A stretch of DNA of 11,170 nt, taken from NCBI GenBank assembly GCA_903874585.1, contig CAIQSY010000102.1:1-11170 (forward strand), written 5' to 3'. The notes below the pieces were generated by a model. It made no database searches and was not told where the DNA came from. It saw nothing but the letters and a program-made list of their open reading frames with translations. A program made the position numbers and the translations under genes. This document shows, in pieces, positions 1-6,311 of the stretch. This DNA comes from an uncultured Chlorobiaceae bacterium (GTDB taxonomy: Bacteria; Bacteroidota; Chlorobiia; Chlorobiales; Chlorobiaceae). Every line of letters starts with the position of its first letter. Position 1 is the stretch's first letter.

Positions 1-120
1 ACTCCATAAATATATCTGGGAACCGTCAATGCAAGGCGTATAGTTTGTATTTACCCGCTCGACTCCTTACCTTTCGGCTGTTCACTCTTGCATTGTCCAC
101 ATTCCGTTAGCTATTACCTA

Positions 121-1125
121 TTGTCAAACACTCATTACCATTTATCCATTGTTGTTCCGCTATTTAATGAGCAGGAATCAATTCCAGAGCTGATCGGACA
201 ACTGTATGCCGCCATGAGCGAGAAGGAGCTGCACAATCTTTTTTCGGAGCCTTTTGCTTTTGAAATTCTTATGGTTGATGATGGTTCAACTGATGATTCA
301 CGCCATGTTATCAGCAATGCTATTCCGTCAAAACCAGAACTTCGCCTTATCGCTTTGCAGAGAAATTTCGGAAAAACTGCTGCACTCTCCGCTGGTTTTA
401 TGGCTGCTGCTGGCGATTACATCTGCACCATTGATGCTGATTTGCAGGACGACCCGTTTGCCATCAAGGCGATGATTCAAAAACTGCAAGAGGGGTACGA
501 TCTTGTCAGTGGATGGAAACAGCACCGCAAAGACCCTCTCTCCAAAACTATTCCTTCAAAGCTTTTTAATGGAGTGACGCGCCTTTTTACGGGTATTACC
601 ATGCACGATTTCAACTGCGGGTTAAAGGTGTATCGCAAAGAGGTGACCAAGCGGCTGGAGCTTCATGGCGATATGCACCGCTATATTCCAGTGCTGGCGC
701 AATGGATGGGTTTCAGAATTACGGAACTTCCGGTTAAGCACCACGCACGAAAATTTGGCACCACCAAATATGGCGTATCGCGGTTTTTTGCTGGATTACT
801 CGATTTTCTTTCAGTGCTGTTCATCACGCGCTATCTGCGTCGCCCGATGCACTTTTTTGGAATGGCGGGATTTTTAAGCTCGCTTTTCGGTTTTCTCATC
901 AGCCTGTATGTGACGCTCGATAAAATCCTGCTCCACAAACCAGTCAGCAATCGCCCGATTCTCTTCCTTGGTATTTTGCTGATTATTCTTGGCGTGCAGC
1001 TCTTTTCGACCGGTCTGCTGGGCGAAATGCTCTCCACATCATCCACGAAAGGGAGTGCCTTTACGGTTCGCGAAACCGTGAATCTTACTGATGAACAAGC
1101 CAGCAAATTTATGATGGCTGAATAA
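121..1125 (+). CDS. Family 2 glycosyltransferase, GtrB/DPM1-like, membrane anchored
   Basis: Predicted to transfer a sugar from a nucleotide donor to a polyprenyl-phosphate carrier at the inner face of the cytoplasmic membrane. The GT-A domain starts with SIVVPLFNE (residues 9-17), has DDG at 53-55, a metal-binding DAD at 105-107 within TIDADLQDDP, HDFNCG at 162-167, and the R-KFG-TKYG segment at 210-218 typical of the DPM1/GtrB/ArnC-like branch. Two hydrophobic C-terminal helices (about 243-266 and 279-301) anchor it. I chose the TTG at 121 because it leaves about 8 residues before the first strand, as in relatives. A TTG at 88 would add 11 residues, and neither start has a clear Shine-Dalgarno. 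The 334 aa length fits the family. The substrate cannot be told from sequence. It is followed 27 bases later by nfo, probably cotranscribed without functional meaning. Confidence 0.88.
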   Translation: MSNTHYHLSIVVPLFNEQESIPELIGQLYAAMSEKELHNLFSEPFAFEILMVDDGSTDDSRHVISNAIPSKPELRLIALQRNFGKTAALSAGFMAAAGDYICTIDADLQDDPFAIKAMIQKLQEGYDLVSGWKQHRKDPLSKTIPSKLFNGVTRLFTGITMHDFNCGLKVYRKEVTKRLELHGDMHRYIPVLAQWMGFRITELPVKHHARKFGTTKYGVSRFFAGLLDFLSVLFITRYLRRPMHFFGMAGFLSSLFGFLISLYVTLDKILLHKPVSNRPILFLGILLIILGVQLFSTGLLGEMLSTSSTKGSAFTVRETVNLTDEQASKFMMAE

Positions 1126-1152
1126 TTTTCAACACTATTTTATCTTTTTATT

Positions 1153-1995
1153 ATGAAACGAGTTGGAGCACATGTTAGCGCAAGTGGAGGTGTCGAAAAT
1201 GCTCCGTTGAATGCGACGGCTATCGGAGCAAAAGCCTTTGCGCTGTTTACCAAAAATCAGCGGCAGTGGCGTGCACCAAAACTTTCGGCAGCAGCAATTG
1301 ATGCGTTTCAGAAAAACTGTAATGATGGCGGATTCAAGCCGGAGCATATTCTGCCGCACGACAGCTATCTCATCAACCTCGGTAGTCCCGATCCTGAAAA
1401 ACTCAAGCGTGCCCGCGAAGCGTTTATTGAAGAGATGCAGCGCGTTGAAGAGCTTGGCTTGCTGCTGCTGAACTTCCATCCCGGTAGCCATCTGAAAGAG
1501 ATTGCTGAGGAGCAGTGCATGGAATTAATTGCAGCATCAATCAATATGTCGCTTGATGCTACCAAAAATGTCACTGCAGTTATTGAAAACACGGCGGGAC
1601 AGGGCACCAATCTTGGCAACAAGTTTGAGCAAATTGCCTTTCTTATTAACCGAATTGAGGATAAAACGAGAGTGGGCGTCTGCCTCGACACTTGCCATCT
1701 TTTTGCCAGTGGTTACGATTTGCAAACCAGCGAAGCAGCAGCACTGACGTTCAGTGAGTTTGATCGTATTGTTGGGCTGAACTATCTGCGAGGAATGCAC
1801 TTGAACGATGCCATGCAGCCACTTGGCAGCCGTGTTGATCGCCACGCAAGCATTGGAAAAGGCACAATCGGGATGGAGGCGTTCTCGTTCATCATGAGCA
1901 ACCCTGCGTGCGAAGAGATCCCACTCATCCTTGAAACTCCAGACTCTGATGCCTGGAGTTCCGAAATAAAGATGCTCTACTCGCTTCAGCAATAA
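1153..1995 (+). CDS. nfo: Endonuclease IV (AP endonuclease, deoxyribonuclease IV)
   Basis: Cleaves the DNA backbone 5' to abasic sites in base excision repair and removes blocked 3' ends. The 280 aa protein is full length. Every zinc ligand known from E. coli endonuclease IV is present at the same residue number: H69, H109, E145, D179, H182, H216, D229, H231 and E261. The family motifs are NFHPGSH (107-113), ENTAGQG (145-151), [13 protein letters not shown] (177-189) and ILETP (259-263). The N-terminus [13 protein letters not shown] is the usual family start and fixes the ATG. The gene lies 27 bases after a glycosyltransferase gene. Its stop is 3 bases from the stop of convergent ftsX, with no terminator hairpin between them. 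Confidence 0.97.
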   Translation: MKRVGAHVSASGGVENAPLNATAIGAKAFALFTKNQRQWRAPKLSAAAIDAFQKNCNDGGFKPEHILPHDSYLINLGSPDPEKLKRAREAFIEEMQRVEELGLLLLNFHPGSHLKEIAEEQCMELIAASINMSLDATKNVTAVIENTAGQGTNLGNKFEQIAFLINRIEDKTRVGVCLDTCHLFASGYDLQTSEAAALTFSEFDRIVGLNYLRGMHLNDAMQPLGSRVDRHASIGKGTIGMEAFSFIMSNPACEEIPLILETPDSDAWSSEIKMLYSLQQ

Positions 1996-1998
1996 CAG

Positions 1999-2880
1999 CT
2001 ACGACTTGGCAGCAGCACGAAGATATTTGCGTACCGAAAGTGCGCTGCCAAAAATACCAAGCAGCAAGCCAAGCGCCACCGTTGCGGGATAAACAAGCAT
2101 TGCCGACGAACGGACAATAACATAGAGATCAGGTTCGTAGGAGATAAGCAGTTGATGAATCAGCAGATAGAGTGCGCCGCCAGCCAATGTGCCGGCAATA
2201 ATGCCCTGCAACGCTCCTTCGATAATGTAAGGAGCACCTATAAACCATGCCGTAGCGCCAACAAGCCGCATCGTCTTAATCTTCTCTTTGCGTGAGAACA
2301 TTGCAAGGCGTATGGTGTAACCGATAAGCACAATGGTTGCGATGGAAATCAAAAACCCAATTCCACCGGTAACCATTGTAAATATGCGCGCATTATCCTC
2401 TATCTGACCAAGAAAGGATTGATTGTAACGGATGTCAACGTCCGGCGACAGTGAGCGCATCTTCGGCGCAAGCTTTTCAAGATGTTCAGGGCGGGCATAA
2501 TCGGGAAAAAACTTCAGCTTTACTGAACGAGGCAAGGGGTTTGAGCCAAGAATTTTGACAATGTCTTCACCAAAATCTTGGGTAAAAAGCTGAGCCGCTT
2601 GATCTTTCGACACATAGTCAACCTCACGAACACCATCAAGCCGTTTAAGCTGTTCCACCACCTCAATGACCTGTGCATCATTCAGCGATTCGCCAAGAAA
2701 AACCTCAACCTCAACGCGACTGCGAATCTCTTGAATCACATCAAAAAAACTGAGCGAAACGGTGCTGAAGAGACCGAGAAGCACAAGGGCAAAAAAACTT
2801 ATCGTCACGGTAATGGCTGCCGGCAACTTTGCACGACCAATACTTGAAAAACCTTCTTTTATAACAAACAACAACGACAT
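1999..2880 (-). CDS. ftsX: Cell division protein FtsX (permease-like)
   Basis: Membrane subunit of the FtsEX complex, which links ATP hydrolysis at the septum to activation of cell wall hydrolases. The 293 aa protein has the FtsX layout: one N-terminal helix (about 20-45), an extracytoplasmic domain (about 46-165, with SKDQAAQLF and NPLPRSV motifs typical of FtsX), then three C-terminal helices (about 168-192, 215-245, 260-283). The cytoplasmic loop KIKTMRLVGAT (200-210) matches the family. I chose the ATG at 2878-2880, giving MSLLFVIKEG. The frame stays open upstream to 2976, but that extension would be atypical and would run into the promoter of the divergent tRNA gene. No good Shine-Dalgarno is visible. 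The partner ATPase gene ftsE is not adjacent. Confidence 0.92.
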   Translation of the reverse strand: MSLLFVIKEGFSSIGRAKLPAAITVTISFFALVLLGLFSTVSLSFFDVIQEIRSRVEVEVFLGESLNDAQVIEVVEQLKRLDGVREVDYVSKDQAAQLFTQDFGEDIVKILGSNPLPRSVKLKFFPDYARPEHLEKLAPKMRSLSPDVDIRYNQSFLGQIEDNARIFTMVTGGIGFLISIATIVLIGYTIRLAMFSRKEKIKTMRLVGATAWFIGAPYIIEGALQGIIAGTLAGGALYLLIHQLLISYEPDLYVIVRSSAMLVYPATVALGLLLGIFGSALSVRKYLRAAAKS

Positions 2881-2935
2881 AGCTACGTATTTGACGTTAA
2901 GAACAACTGATAACCCAAAGAAACAACAAAACCTG

Positions 2936-2964
2936 TTGGAAAAACAACTTTTTTTTCTTTTAAT
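2936..2964 (+). promoter_or_regulatory. Putative sigma-70-type promoter of the tRNA-Ala gene
   Basis: TTGGAA (2936-2941) and TTTAAT (2959-2964) are separated by 17 bases and match the -35/-10 consensus at 4/6 and 5/6 positions. The predicted start near 2971 is about 8 bases before the mature tRNA 5' end, which is a plausible geometry for a single tRNA gene. Assigned by eye only. Confidence 0.5.
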
Positions 2965-2978
2965 GAGAGCATTCACAT

Positions 2979-3051
2979 GGGGCTATAGCTCAGTTGGTAG
3001 AGCATTTGCATGGCATGCAAAGGGTCAGGAGTTCGAGTCTCCTTAGCTCCA
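2979..3051 (+). tRNA. tRNA-Ala, anticodon GGC
   Basis: A complete 73-base cloverleaf can be folded. The acceptor stem is GGGGCTA (2979-2985) with TAGCTCC (3044-3050). The D arm is GCTC/GAGC. The anticodon stem is TTTGC/GCAAA with loop ATGGCAT, giving anticodon GGC at 3012-3014. The T arm is AGGAG-TTCGAGT-CTCCT. The acceptor stem contains the G3-U70 wobble pair, the main identity element of alanine tRNAs, and the discriminator base is A. The sequence after the discriminator is CCC, not CCA, so the 3' CCA would be added after transcription. The gene stands alone between ftsX and a membrane protein gene and ends in a strong terminator. Confidence 0.96.
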
Positions 3052-3056
3052 CCCCC

Positions 3057-3087
3057 AAAAAAGCACACTGTTCAAGTGTGCTTTTTT
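3057..3087 (+). terminator. Rho-independent terminator after tRNA-Ala
   Basis: AAGCACACT (3061-3069) and AGTGTGCTT (3075-3083) form a perfect 9-bp stem with a 5-base loop, followed by a T run. An A run precedes the stem, so the structure can also terminate leftward transcription coming from the convergent membrane protein gene. It starts 6 bases after the tRNA. Confidence 0.88.
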
Positions 3088-3128
3088 ATTGGTAACAGCT
3101 TTTTTACTCAAGCGCCACAGATTTCATA

Positions 3129-3650
3129 TCACGACTTTTTCTGCCCAACTTTTCCAATGAGAAAAAGTATCCCCACAAAGAGCGATGCCGATAGACCTGC
3201 TGCAATGTTAAAGAGTGCAGCGAGCAACACCATTTGAAGTGTCAAGGTAACGGTTATGTTGAAAAAACCGGCCGCACCAAGCAAGGTCAATGATGTCAGC
3301 GTTGTAAAGAAAAAACTTGTTGCAATACTTCCCGCAAACGAAATAAAAATCTTCTCCCCTTTGCCTTCCGAAATATTCTGTTTCCGCTGAAGCTGCTTTT
3401 TATTGCCCGGATCAATAATGCCCTTGATTGCCATTGCCGTCAGAGCGAACACAATCAGCACACCAGCATGAACGCCATAAACACGCCACAGTTCACTCGT
3501 TGAAGCTGCCAGCGAGCCCTCACCAAGCTTTGCGGACGCAAGTTGGAGCATAGAGATAGATGTCCAATAAAATACGGTACCCCAGAGTAGTGTAATTGCA
3601 AGCCATGTTGCCACATTCGGCGGCTTCTGATCGGTTGTTCTTGATTTCAT
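3129..3650 (-). CDS. Conserved-type membrane protein of unknown function (four predicted helices)
   Basis: I do not recognise this 173 aa protein. It has four hydrophobic stretches: about 15-37, 58-80, 100-122 and 130-165 (long enough for one or two helices). A charged loop follows the second (roughly GNKKQLQRKQNISEGKGEK). The tail KVGQKKS is basic. The N-terminal 14 residues are polar. No catalytic motif or known binding signature is visible. The ATG at 3648-3650 is the only reasonable start. The gene is transcribed leftward and ends before the bidirectional terminator beyond tRNA-Ala. Upstream, TTGAAC and TTTAAA on the minus strand (3692-3697 and 3670-3675, 16-base spacing) could be its promoter. 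Coding quality looks like that of its neighbours, so I take it as a real gene. Confidence 0.78.
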   Translation of the reverse strand: MKSRTTDQKPPNVATWLAITLLWGTVFYWTSISMLQLASAKLGEGSLAASTSELWRVYGVHAGVLIVFALTAMAIKGIIDPGNKKQLQRKQNISEGKGEKIFISFAGSIATSFFFTTLTSLTLLGAAGFFNITVTLTLQMVLLAALFNIAAGLSASLFVGILFLIGKVGQKKS

Positions 3651-3729
3651 AATTATCGCTAAATGATTGTTTAAATGGAGATTGCGCCAGAGTTCAACAT
3701 TGGAAATCCTTGCCAGTTATGCTTTACTC

Positions 3730-3758
3730 TTGCAGAATGCTTACATTGGCAATATAAA
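3730..3758 (+). promoter_or_regulatory. Putative hisF promoter
   Basis: TTGCAG (3730-3735) and TATAAA (3753-3758) are spaced by 17 bases, giving a good sigma-70-type match. The expected transcription start is near 3765, about 72 bases before the hisF ATG and immediately before the hairpin at 3767. Confidence 0.55.
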
Positions 3759-3766
3759 AAATTAGT

Positions 3767-3804
3767 GCTCAGAGCTGCATGAGGAGACGCGACATGCTCT
3801 GAGC
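3767..3804 (+). promoter_or_regulatory. Hairpin at the predicted 5' end of the hisF mRNA
   Basis: GCTCAGAGC (3767-3775) pairs perfectly with GCTCTGAGC (3796-3804), 9 bp. Adjacent ATG/CAT bases can add pairs across a small bulge. No T run follows, so it is not an ordinary terminator. It would sit at the very start of the transcript if the promoter at 3730-3758 is right, where it could protect the 5' end or act as a control element. The function is inferred. Confidence 0.5.
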
Positions 3805-3836
3805 AGAAAGGCGATAAATTTCATCAGCACAGAAAC

Positions 3837-4592
3837 ATGTTAGCAAAACGTATTATCCCCTGCCTTGATGTTCGGGATGGGAGAGTAGTTAAAGGTATAA
3901 ATTTTGAAGGATTGCGTGATGCAGGCTCAATCCTTGAGCAAGCAAGATTTTACAATAATGAGTTAGCTGATGAGCTGGTATTTCTGGATATTTCGGCATC
4001 ATTGGAGTCGCGTAAAACAACGCTTGAAGAGGTTCTCAAGGTGTCGGGGGAGGTCTTTATTCCACTGACCGTCGGTGGCGGAATCAGCTCTGTCGAACGG
4101 GCAAGAGAGGTGTTTCTGCATGGTGCTGATAAAGTTTCGGTTAATACTGCTGCGGTAAACGACCCTTATCTCATCAGCCGCATTGCTGAAACATACGGTT
4201 CGCAAGCGGTGGTGGTGGCTATTGATATCAAGAAAGTTGGCAACGATTATCTTGTGCATACGCATTCCGGTAAACGCCCAACGGCGTATGAAGCTCTTGA
4301 ATGGGCACACAAAGTGCAGGAGCTTGGCGCTGGCGAAATTCTTTTGACCAGCATGGATCGCGATGGAACAAAAGTGGGTTACGACAACGACATTCTCCGC
4401 CAAGTCTCAACATCTGTCCATATTCCGGTAATCGCTTCTGGCGGAGCTGGTAATCTGGAGCATCTTTACGATGGATTTACAAAAGGATGTGCAGATGCTG
4501 CGCTTGCGGCTTCCATCTTTCACTTCCGGCAGCACTCCATTCGTGAAGCAAAAGAGTTTCTCCGTGAAAGAAGTATTGCCGTAAGACTATAG
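3837..4592 (+). CDS. hisF: Imidazole glycerol phosphate synthase, cyclase subunit HisF
   Basis: With the glutaminase HisH it converts PRFAR and ammonia into imidazole glycerol phosphate and AICAR, the branch point of histidine and purine synthesis in the cytosol. The 251 aa protein is a full-length (beta-alpha)8 barrel. Catalytic D11 ([15 protein letters not shown]) and D130 (VVVAIDIKK) fall at the residue numbers known for HisF. Phosphate-binding loops VGGGI (79-83) and IASGGAG are present, as are KVSVNTAAV and [13 protein letters not shown]. The ATG at 3837 gives the canonical [11 protein letters not shown] start, although the Shine-Dalgarno is poor. No other his gene is adjacent in the window. 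Its stop faces that of pgsA, 19 bases away. Confidence 0.97.
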   Translation: MLAKRIIPCLDVRDGRVVKGINFEGLRDAGSILEQARFYNNELADELVFLDISASLESRKTTLEEVLKVSGEVFIPLTVGGGISSVERAREVFLHGADKVSVNTAAVNDPYLISRIAETYGSQAVVVAIDIKKVGNDYLVHTHSGKRPTAYEALEWAHKVQELGAGEILLTSMDRDGTKVGYDNDILRQVSTSVHIPVIASGGAGNLEHLYDGFTKGCADAALAASIFHFRQHSIREAKEFLRERSIAVRL

Positions 4593-4611
4593 CCGTTTTA
4601 CGCCTGACGTG

Positions 4612-5166
4612 TTACGCTTTAAACTCCAAGCCTTTGTGAATTTTGTAAAATCTTATGCAGTACTGTGAGAAAGAGTACAGAAGCGCCAGTGTTGAGAGGT
4701 ATAAAAAAAGCTCTTTCAGGGGATAACGCGAAAAAAGAGGATAGGGAACGACCATAACAATAAAAAGCATTGACACAAAGCCAACCGCCCATTTGCCCGG
4801 CCAGAGTGACGTCGTAACCACTGAGTGGCGATATTTAACATAAACTGCGCCGAGAAAAATCAAAATATCGCGAAGTACAGCAAAGAGCACAAACCATAAA
4901 GGGAGCTCGCCTATCCAGAGAAAATAGATTGCCACACTTGCCAGACAAAGCTTATCGGCAAGCGGATCAATAATTTTACCCATTTCCGAAACTTCATTCG
5001 TCCAGCGCGCCACACGACCATCAAACCAGTCGGAAAGAATGGCAATAATCATAATGGGAATTGCATAAGCAAGTTGCCCATGATGATAGGAGTAGAGAAA
5101 CCACGGAATCAAAAGTATTCTCAAAAAACTGAGAGAATTTGGCAGATTAAAGATACGACCTTCCAT
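4612..5166 (-). CDS. pgsA: CDP-diacylglycerol-glycerol-3-phosphate 3-phosphatidyltransferase family protein
   Basis: Predicted to make phosphatidylglycerol phosphate from CDP-diacylglycerol and glycerol-3-phosphate in the cytoplasmic membrane. The CDP-alcohol phosphotransferase signature D-x2-D-G-x2-A-R-x8-G-x3-D-x3-D is intact, with D46, D49, G50, A53, R54, G63, D67 and D71. About five hydrophobic helices flank it, as expected. I use the ATG at 5164-5166 (MEGRIFNLPNSLSFLR), which gives 184 aa, close to the usual PgsA length. In-frame ATGs at 5193, 5214 and 5232 would add 9, 16 or 22 residues and cannot be excluded. AAAGAG lies directly before the one at 5193. The exact alcohol substrate is inferred from family resemblance; a related phosphatidyltransferase is possible. 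Confidence 0.85.
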   Translation of the reverse strand: MEGRIFNLPNSLSFLRILLIPWFLYSYHHGQLAYAIPIMIIAILSDWFDGRVARWTNEVSEMGKIIDPLADKLCLASVAIYFLWIGELPLWFVLFAVLRDILIFLGAVYVKYRHSVVTTSLWPGKWAVGFVSMLFIVMVVPYPLFSRYPLKELFLYLSTLALLYSFSQYCIRFYKIHKGLEFKA

Positions 5167-5246
5167 ATTCAATTTTTTATCTATTTTCCGCATCTCTTTA
5201 TTTAAAAAAGACATACAAGGAAGAAAAATCATCAAAAGCAGTCGAG

Positions 5247-5275
5247 ACTTTACCCAAAACTTACAAATTGTTCAA
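5247..5275 (-). promoter_or_regulatory. Putative pgsA promoter
   Basis: On the minus strand TTGAAC (5270-5275) and TAAAGT (5247-5252) lie 17 bases apart, each matching 4/6 of consensus. A start near 5240 would precede all candidate pgsA start codons. Weak, by eye only. Confidence 0.3.
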
Positions 5276-5508
5276 TATTCCTATTTTTTTGAAACTTCCG
5301 TATAGTTGGGAAATGTTCTGGAAAGTTACCAAACATAACGCCCCCTTACTGAGTGGTGAACAATTCAGTGCATCTGTGGAAAGATAGAAAAAAGCCGGTA
5401 ACTACCCTATCTCTACCATCTGATCATGAATTAATCAGGTTAAAAACTGGCGGTGAATTTTGGACATTTAGCATCTCTTAAAAAACTGACACTTTTTAAG
5501 CTTGCATA
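5276..5508. other. Non-coding stretch between pgsA and the toxin locus
   Basis: With its flanks this makes about 370 bases without a convincing gene. I see AT-rich sequence with stops in all frames and no tRNA, recognisable riboswitch or array. AGATAG near 5384 and CTATCT near 5408 are weak inverted arms. CTGACA (5486-5491) resembles a -35 element but has no well-spaced -10. This stretch marks the left edge of the accessory region. Confidence 0.5.
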
Positions 5509-5530
5509 ATGTTCACATTATCGTTAACAT
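5509..5530. promoter_or_regulatory. Near-palindromic operator candidate upstream of the toxin gene
   Basis: ATGTT (5509-5513) and AACAT (5526-5530) are inverted arms 12 bases apart. The two 11-base half-sites, ATGTTCACATT and ATGTTAACGAT, agree at 8 of 11 positions. The site ends 5 bases before the toxin ATG and overlaps a possible -10 (TAACAT, 5525-5530; -35 TTGCAT at 5502-5507, 17-base spacing). Position and symmetry fit an autoregulatory binding site for the downstream XRE-family antitoxin; that link is inference. Confidence 0.42.
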
Positions 5531-5535
5531 ATAAA

Positions 5536-5889
5536 ATGCGAACCATCAACTTTTTCACTACCGCGAATGGCAAAAAGCCAGTGGAGGAATTTTTAGAATC
5601 TCTTTCAACAAAAGAGGCAAAAAAGGTTTTTTGGGTACTCAAGTTGATTGAGGAATTATCATCTGTACCAACAGAGTAGTTCAAGAAATTGCAAAACACC
5701 GATGGGATATGGGAAGTTCGGGCGGCACATGGCAACAATGCGTTCCGGCTACTCGGCTTCTTTGACGCTGGAAATTTGGTGATTCTTACAAATGGGTTCG
5801 CAAAGAAAACACAGAAAACCCCACCAGAAGAAATCGAACTGGCTGAAAAACGAAAGAAAGAATATCTCAAGAGGCGAAAATATGAATGA
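5536..5889 (+). pseudogene. HigB/RelE-like toxin (phage Gp49-like family), interrupted by an in-frame amber codon
   Basis: Reading from the ATG at 5536 gives 117 codons in one frame up to the TGA at 5887-5889, broken only by TAG at 5677-5679 (codon 48). Both halves match the same small toxin family. The N-part begins MRTINFFTT and contains PVEEFLESL and [11 protein letters not shown]. The C-part contains [31 protein letters not shown] and a lysine-rich tail, as in mRNA-cleaving HigB-type toxins of type II toxin-antitoxin systems. At the stop, relatives usually have Tyr (E-Y-F-K-K-L), so one base change explains it. As written, the product would be a 47-residue fragment lacking the catalytic C-terminal half, so the toxin is probably inactive. 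Toxin-first gene order with an overlapping antitoxin is typical of HigBA. Confidence 0.85.
5869..5874 (+). promoter_or_regulatory. Ribosome binding site of the antitoxin gene
   Basis: AAGAGG lies 7 bases before the ATG at 5882. It is one of the clearest Shine-Dalgarno sequences in the window and decides the antitoxin start against a longer in-frame reading from 5792 inside the toxin gene. Confidence 0.6.
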
Positions 5890-6157
5890 CTTACAACGCG
5901 CTATTGCAAAGCGGAAAAGCCGTGACCCTGAATTTGCCAAGACCTTCGATAAAGAATACGAAGAGTTCAAGATCGGAGTGTTGTTGAAAGAAGCGAGAAA
6001 AAACGCAGGGCTTACACAGGAAGCTCTGGCCAACAAGCTGAATACTAAGAAATCGGCAATCTCAAGAATTGAAAACCATTCTGAGGATATCAGGCTTTCT
6101 ACGCTGCATCACTATGCTGAAGCACTGGGGAAAAAAATTCAAGTCTCTATCCTGTAG
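5882..6157 (+). CDS. XRE-family antitoxin (HigA-like)
   Basis: This 91 aa DNA-binding protein is predicted to neutralise the upstream HigB-like toxin and repress the operon. Residues about 32-85 form an XRE helix-turn-helix domain: [20 protein letters not shown], then [20 protein letters not shown], then the family ending [10 protein letters not shown]. The charged N-terminal part (about 1-30, [24 protein letters not shown]) resembles the N-terminal arm of many HigA-like antitoxins. Its ATG overlaps the toxin TGA (5882-5889), so the two would normally be translationally coupled. The reading frame is intact although the toxin is broken. It may persist as an orphan antitoxin, which could still repress its promoter or neutralise related toxins elsewhere. 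Confidence 0.9.
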   Translation: MNDLQRAIAKRKSRDPEFAKTFDKEYEEFKIGVLLKEARKNAGLTQEALANKLNTKKSAISRIENHSEDIRLSTLHHYAEALGKKIQVSIL

Positions 6158-6178
6158 AAATATGCTAAGAAAGCCAAT

Positions 6179-6199
6179 GACCGTTGCTTCGCGGCGGTC
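6179..6199 (+). repeat. GC-rich hairpin after the antitoxin gene
   Basis: GACCGTTGC (6179-6187) pairs with GCGGCGGTC (6191-6199) over 9 bp, two of them G-U, around a TTC loop. There is no T run, so it is a poor terminator. It is much richer in GC than the flanks and may belong to a dispersed repeat. Confidence 0.4.
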
Positions 6200-6278
6200 G
6201 GCCTCCGGCAGGGATATTTAGGGCAAGAATTTTTTAGGCTCTAAGAAAATCAGGGGTTTGCGGTCTTCCGGCAGCGGG
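6194..6278. repeat. Two imperfect copies of a GC-rich motif
   Basis: GCGGTCGGCCTCCGGCAGGG (6194-6213) and GCGGTCTTCCGGCAGCGGG (6260-6278) share GCGGTC and TCCGGCAG with small gaps. They sit in otherwise AT-rich non-coding DNA between the antitoxin gene and a convergent orphan gene. They could be relics of an intergenic repeat family; copy number elsewhere is unknown. Confidence 0.35.
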
Positions 6279-6311
6279 AAACTCGACAAAAGAATACAGT
6301 TTGTCTAATAA

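Noticed and set aside
1..87. End of an upstream gene at the left edge
   Set aside because: The only frame open across this stretch (to 110) gives a peptide with no recognisable features and there is no clear stop-adjacent structure; nothing can be supported.
88..120. Longer N-terminus of the glycosyltransferase from a TTG at 88
   Set aside because: The added 11 residues have no family counterpart and no ribosome binding site supports this start; kept only as an alternative.
1537..1992. Long open frame antisense to nfo
   Set aside because: nfo is unmistakable with all metal ligands; the antisense translation shows no domain and is a by-product of codon use.
2881..2976. N-terminal extension of ftsX up to 2976
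   Set aside because: It is Cys/Phe/Lys-rich, unlike FtsX N-termini, and overlaps the likely promoter of the divergent tRNA gene. MSLLFVIKEG at 2880 matches the family.
5677..5679. Programmed amber readthrough or pyrrolysine insertion in the toxin
   Set aside because: No recoding element is visible, Chlorobi are not known for pyrrolysine, and a nearby unrelated pseudogene carries TAA at a Tyr position, so ordinary decay is simpler.
5496..5870. 124-codon open frame antisense to the broken toxin
   Set aside because: The plus-strand frame has clear toxin-family motifs on both sides of the amber codon; the antisense reading is low-complexity Ser/Phe-rich.
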